64,000 bases of DNA from M30B19 sp041741535 (GTDB taxonomy: Bacteria; Planctomycetota; Planctomycetia; Pirellulales; Pirellulaceae), in assembly GCA_041741535.1 (NCBI GenBank), contig JBGSJV010000067.1, positions 62,001 through 126,000 of the forward strand, given 5' to 3'. The number at the start of each line of letters is the position of its first letter. Position 1 is the stretch's first letter. The position numbers and the translations under genes are program-made. The notes below the pieces were generated by a model. The model worked only from the letters and a program-made list of their open reading frames with translations. It did no database searches and was not told the DNA's origin. Positions 63,456-64,000 of this stretch are shown here, piece by piece.

Positions 63456-64000
63456 TTAGATGTGATAGTCCCAGCTTACGGGTTGTGATGTTTCTTTGGA
63501 CTTGATCTTTAGCCGTGGTTTCTCCATCACGACGCTGCTCTCCGCGCTGACGGAAGCGGTAATCCAGACGCTGGAACCAATAACTGCTTTGCGGCCCAAC
63601 ACGGTGTTGCCGCCCAAGACCGTGGCATTGGCATAAATCACAACATGGTCCTCCAACGTCGGGTGCCGCTTCTGGTCGCGAACCAAATTGCCCTCGGAGT
63701 CGGTCGGGAAACTCAAGGCCCCCAAGGTCACGCCTTGATAGATCTTGCAGTGATTGCCAATCTCGCAGGTTTCGCCAATCACCACACCCGTGCCGTGATC
63801 GATAAAGAAATGGTGCCCGATCTGAGCGCCCGGGTGAATATCGATGCCCGTTCGACGATGCGCCAATTCGCTGAACATCCGCGGGATAAACGGTACACCC
63901 ATTCGATAAAGTTCGTGACTCAATCGATGGATGGTGATTGCTTCAAAACCCGGATAACAAAAGATCACCTCGTCCCGCGAGCGACACGCTGGGTCACCCA
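63456..64000 (-). CDS. cysE: Serine O-acetyltransferase, C-terminal part (cut by window edge)
   Basis: The frame continues past the right edge, so only the last 181 codons are present. It acetylates serine with acetyl-CoA, the first step of cysteine synthesis. GDPACRSRDEVIFCYPGFEAI leads into the left-handed beta-helix: HRLSHELY, HRRTGIDIHPGAQIGHHFFIDHGTGVVIGETCEIG, YQGVTLGALS and the ILGGNTVLG-type hexapeptide repeats. The catalytic His/Asp pair is in FFIDHGTG. The EpsC/CysE long-form pattern is complete on the C-terminal side. The gene lies apart from the AbiE-like pair. Confidence 0.9.
   Translation of the reverse strand, partial: GDPACRSRDEVIFCYPGFEAITIHRLSHELYRMGVPFIPRMFSELAHRRTGIDIHPGAQIGHHFFIDHGTGVVIGETCEIGNHCKIYQGVTLGALSFPTDSEGNLVRDQKRHPTLEDHVVIYANATVLGGNTVLGRKAVIGSSVWITASVSAESSVVMEKPRLKIKSKETSQPVSWDYHI

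Overview
The window is a chromosomal stretch from a planctomycete, most probably Pirellulaceae-like. This rests on gene families typical of the phylum: a DUF1559 pseudopilin-like protein, a DUF1501 protein paired with a c-type-heme DUF1549-like protein, a Ser/Thr kinase with TPR tail beside an ECF sigma factor, a LamG/PEP-CTERM protein, PQQ/WD40 giant proteins, GxxExxY genes and long multi-domain secreted proteins. No 16S gene is present, so the genus cannot be fixed.

Left third (1-29 kb) is mostly housekeeping. It holds a cut glycosyltransferase, a sialidase-like/parvulin fusion with a membrane protein, a 111-bp satellite array, and a tight + strand run gltB-gltD-mobB-(beta-hydroxyacid dehydrogenase)-sufS. 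A minus-strand tRNA-Ser(GGA) follows, then an ABC exporter trio, a prolyl oligopeptidase, two tandem metallophosphoesterases, tsaB, a DUF1559 protein, a DUF1805 protein, an M28-PDZ aminopeptidase and purD.

Middle (29-46 kb) is accessory. A secreted double SASA esterase-like protein and a 1218-aa three-part fusion are followed by a two-domain IS200/Y1-like (RAYT-type) protein hemmed in by inverted REP arrays. Next is a stress/detoxification block: OsmC, cupin, GNAT and XRE-cupin on the minus strand, then a GAF sigma-54 activator. It is divergent from a CMD/AhpD-like, YHS, alpha/beta-hydrolase, SDR remnant, DUF1348 and PPOX series. A good -24/-12 promoter and three palindromic upstream sites lie in the divergent gap.

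Right part (46-64 kb) has the DUF1501/DUF1549 pair, a cluster of GxxExxY-derived repeats with one intact GxxExxY gene, a signalling island (kinase, LamG/PEP-CTERM, ECF sigma factor, WD40 giant), an AT-richer segment with an AbiE-type toxin-antitoxin pair in an unusual convergent layout, and a cut serine O-acetyltransferase gene.

The main unexplained structures are the GxxExxY-linked miniature elements with shared deletion junctions and terminal inverted repeats, the REP/RAYT block, the convergent AbiE pair with two perfect upstream palindromes, and the 111-bp satellite open in several frames.
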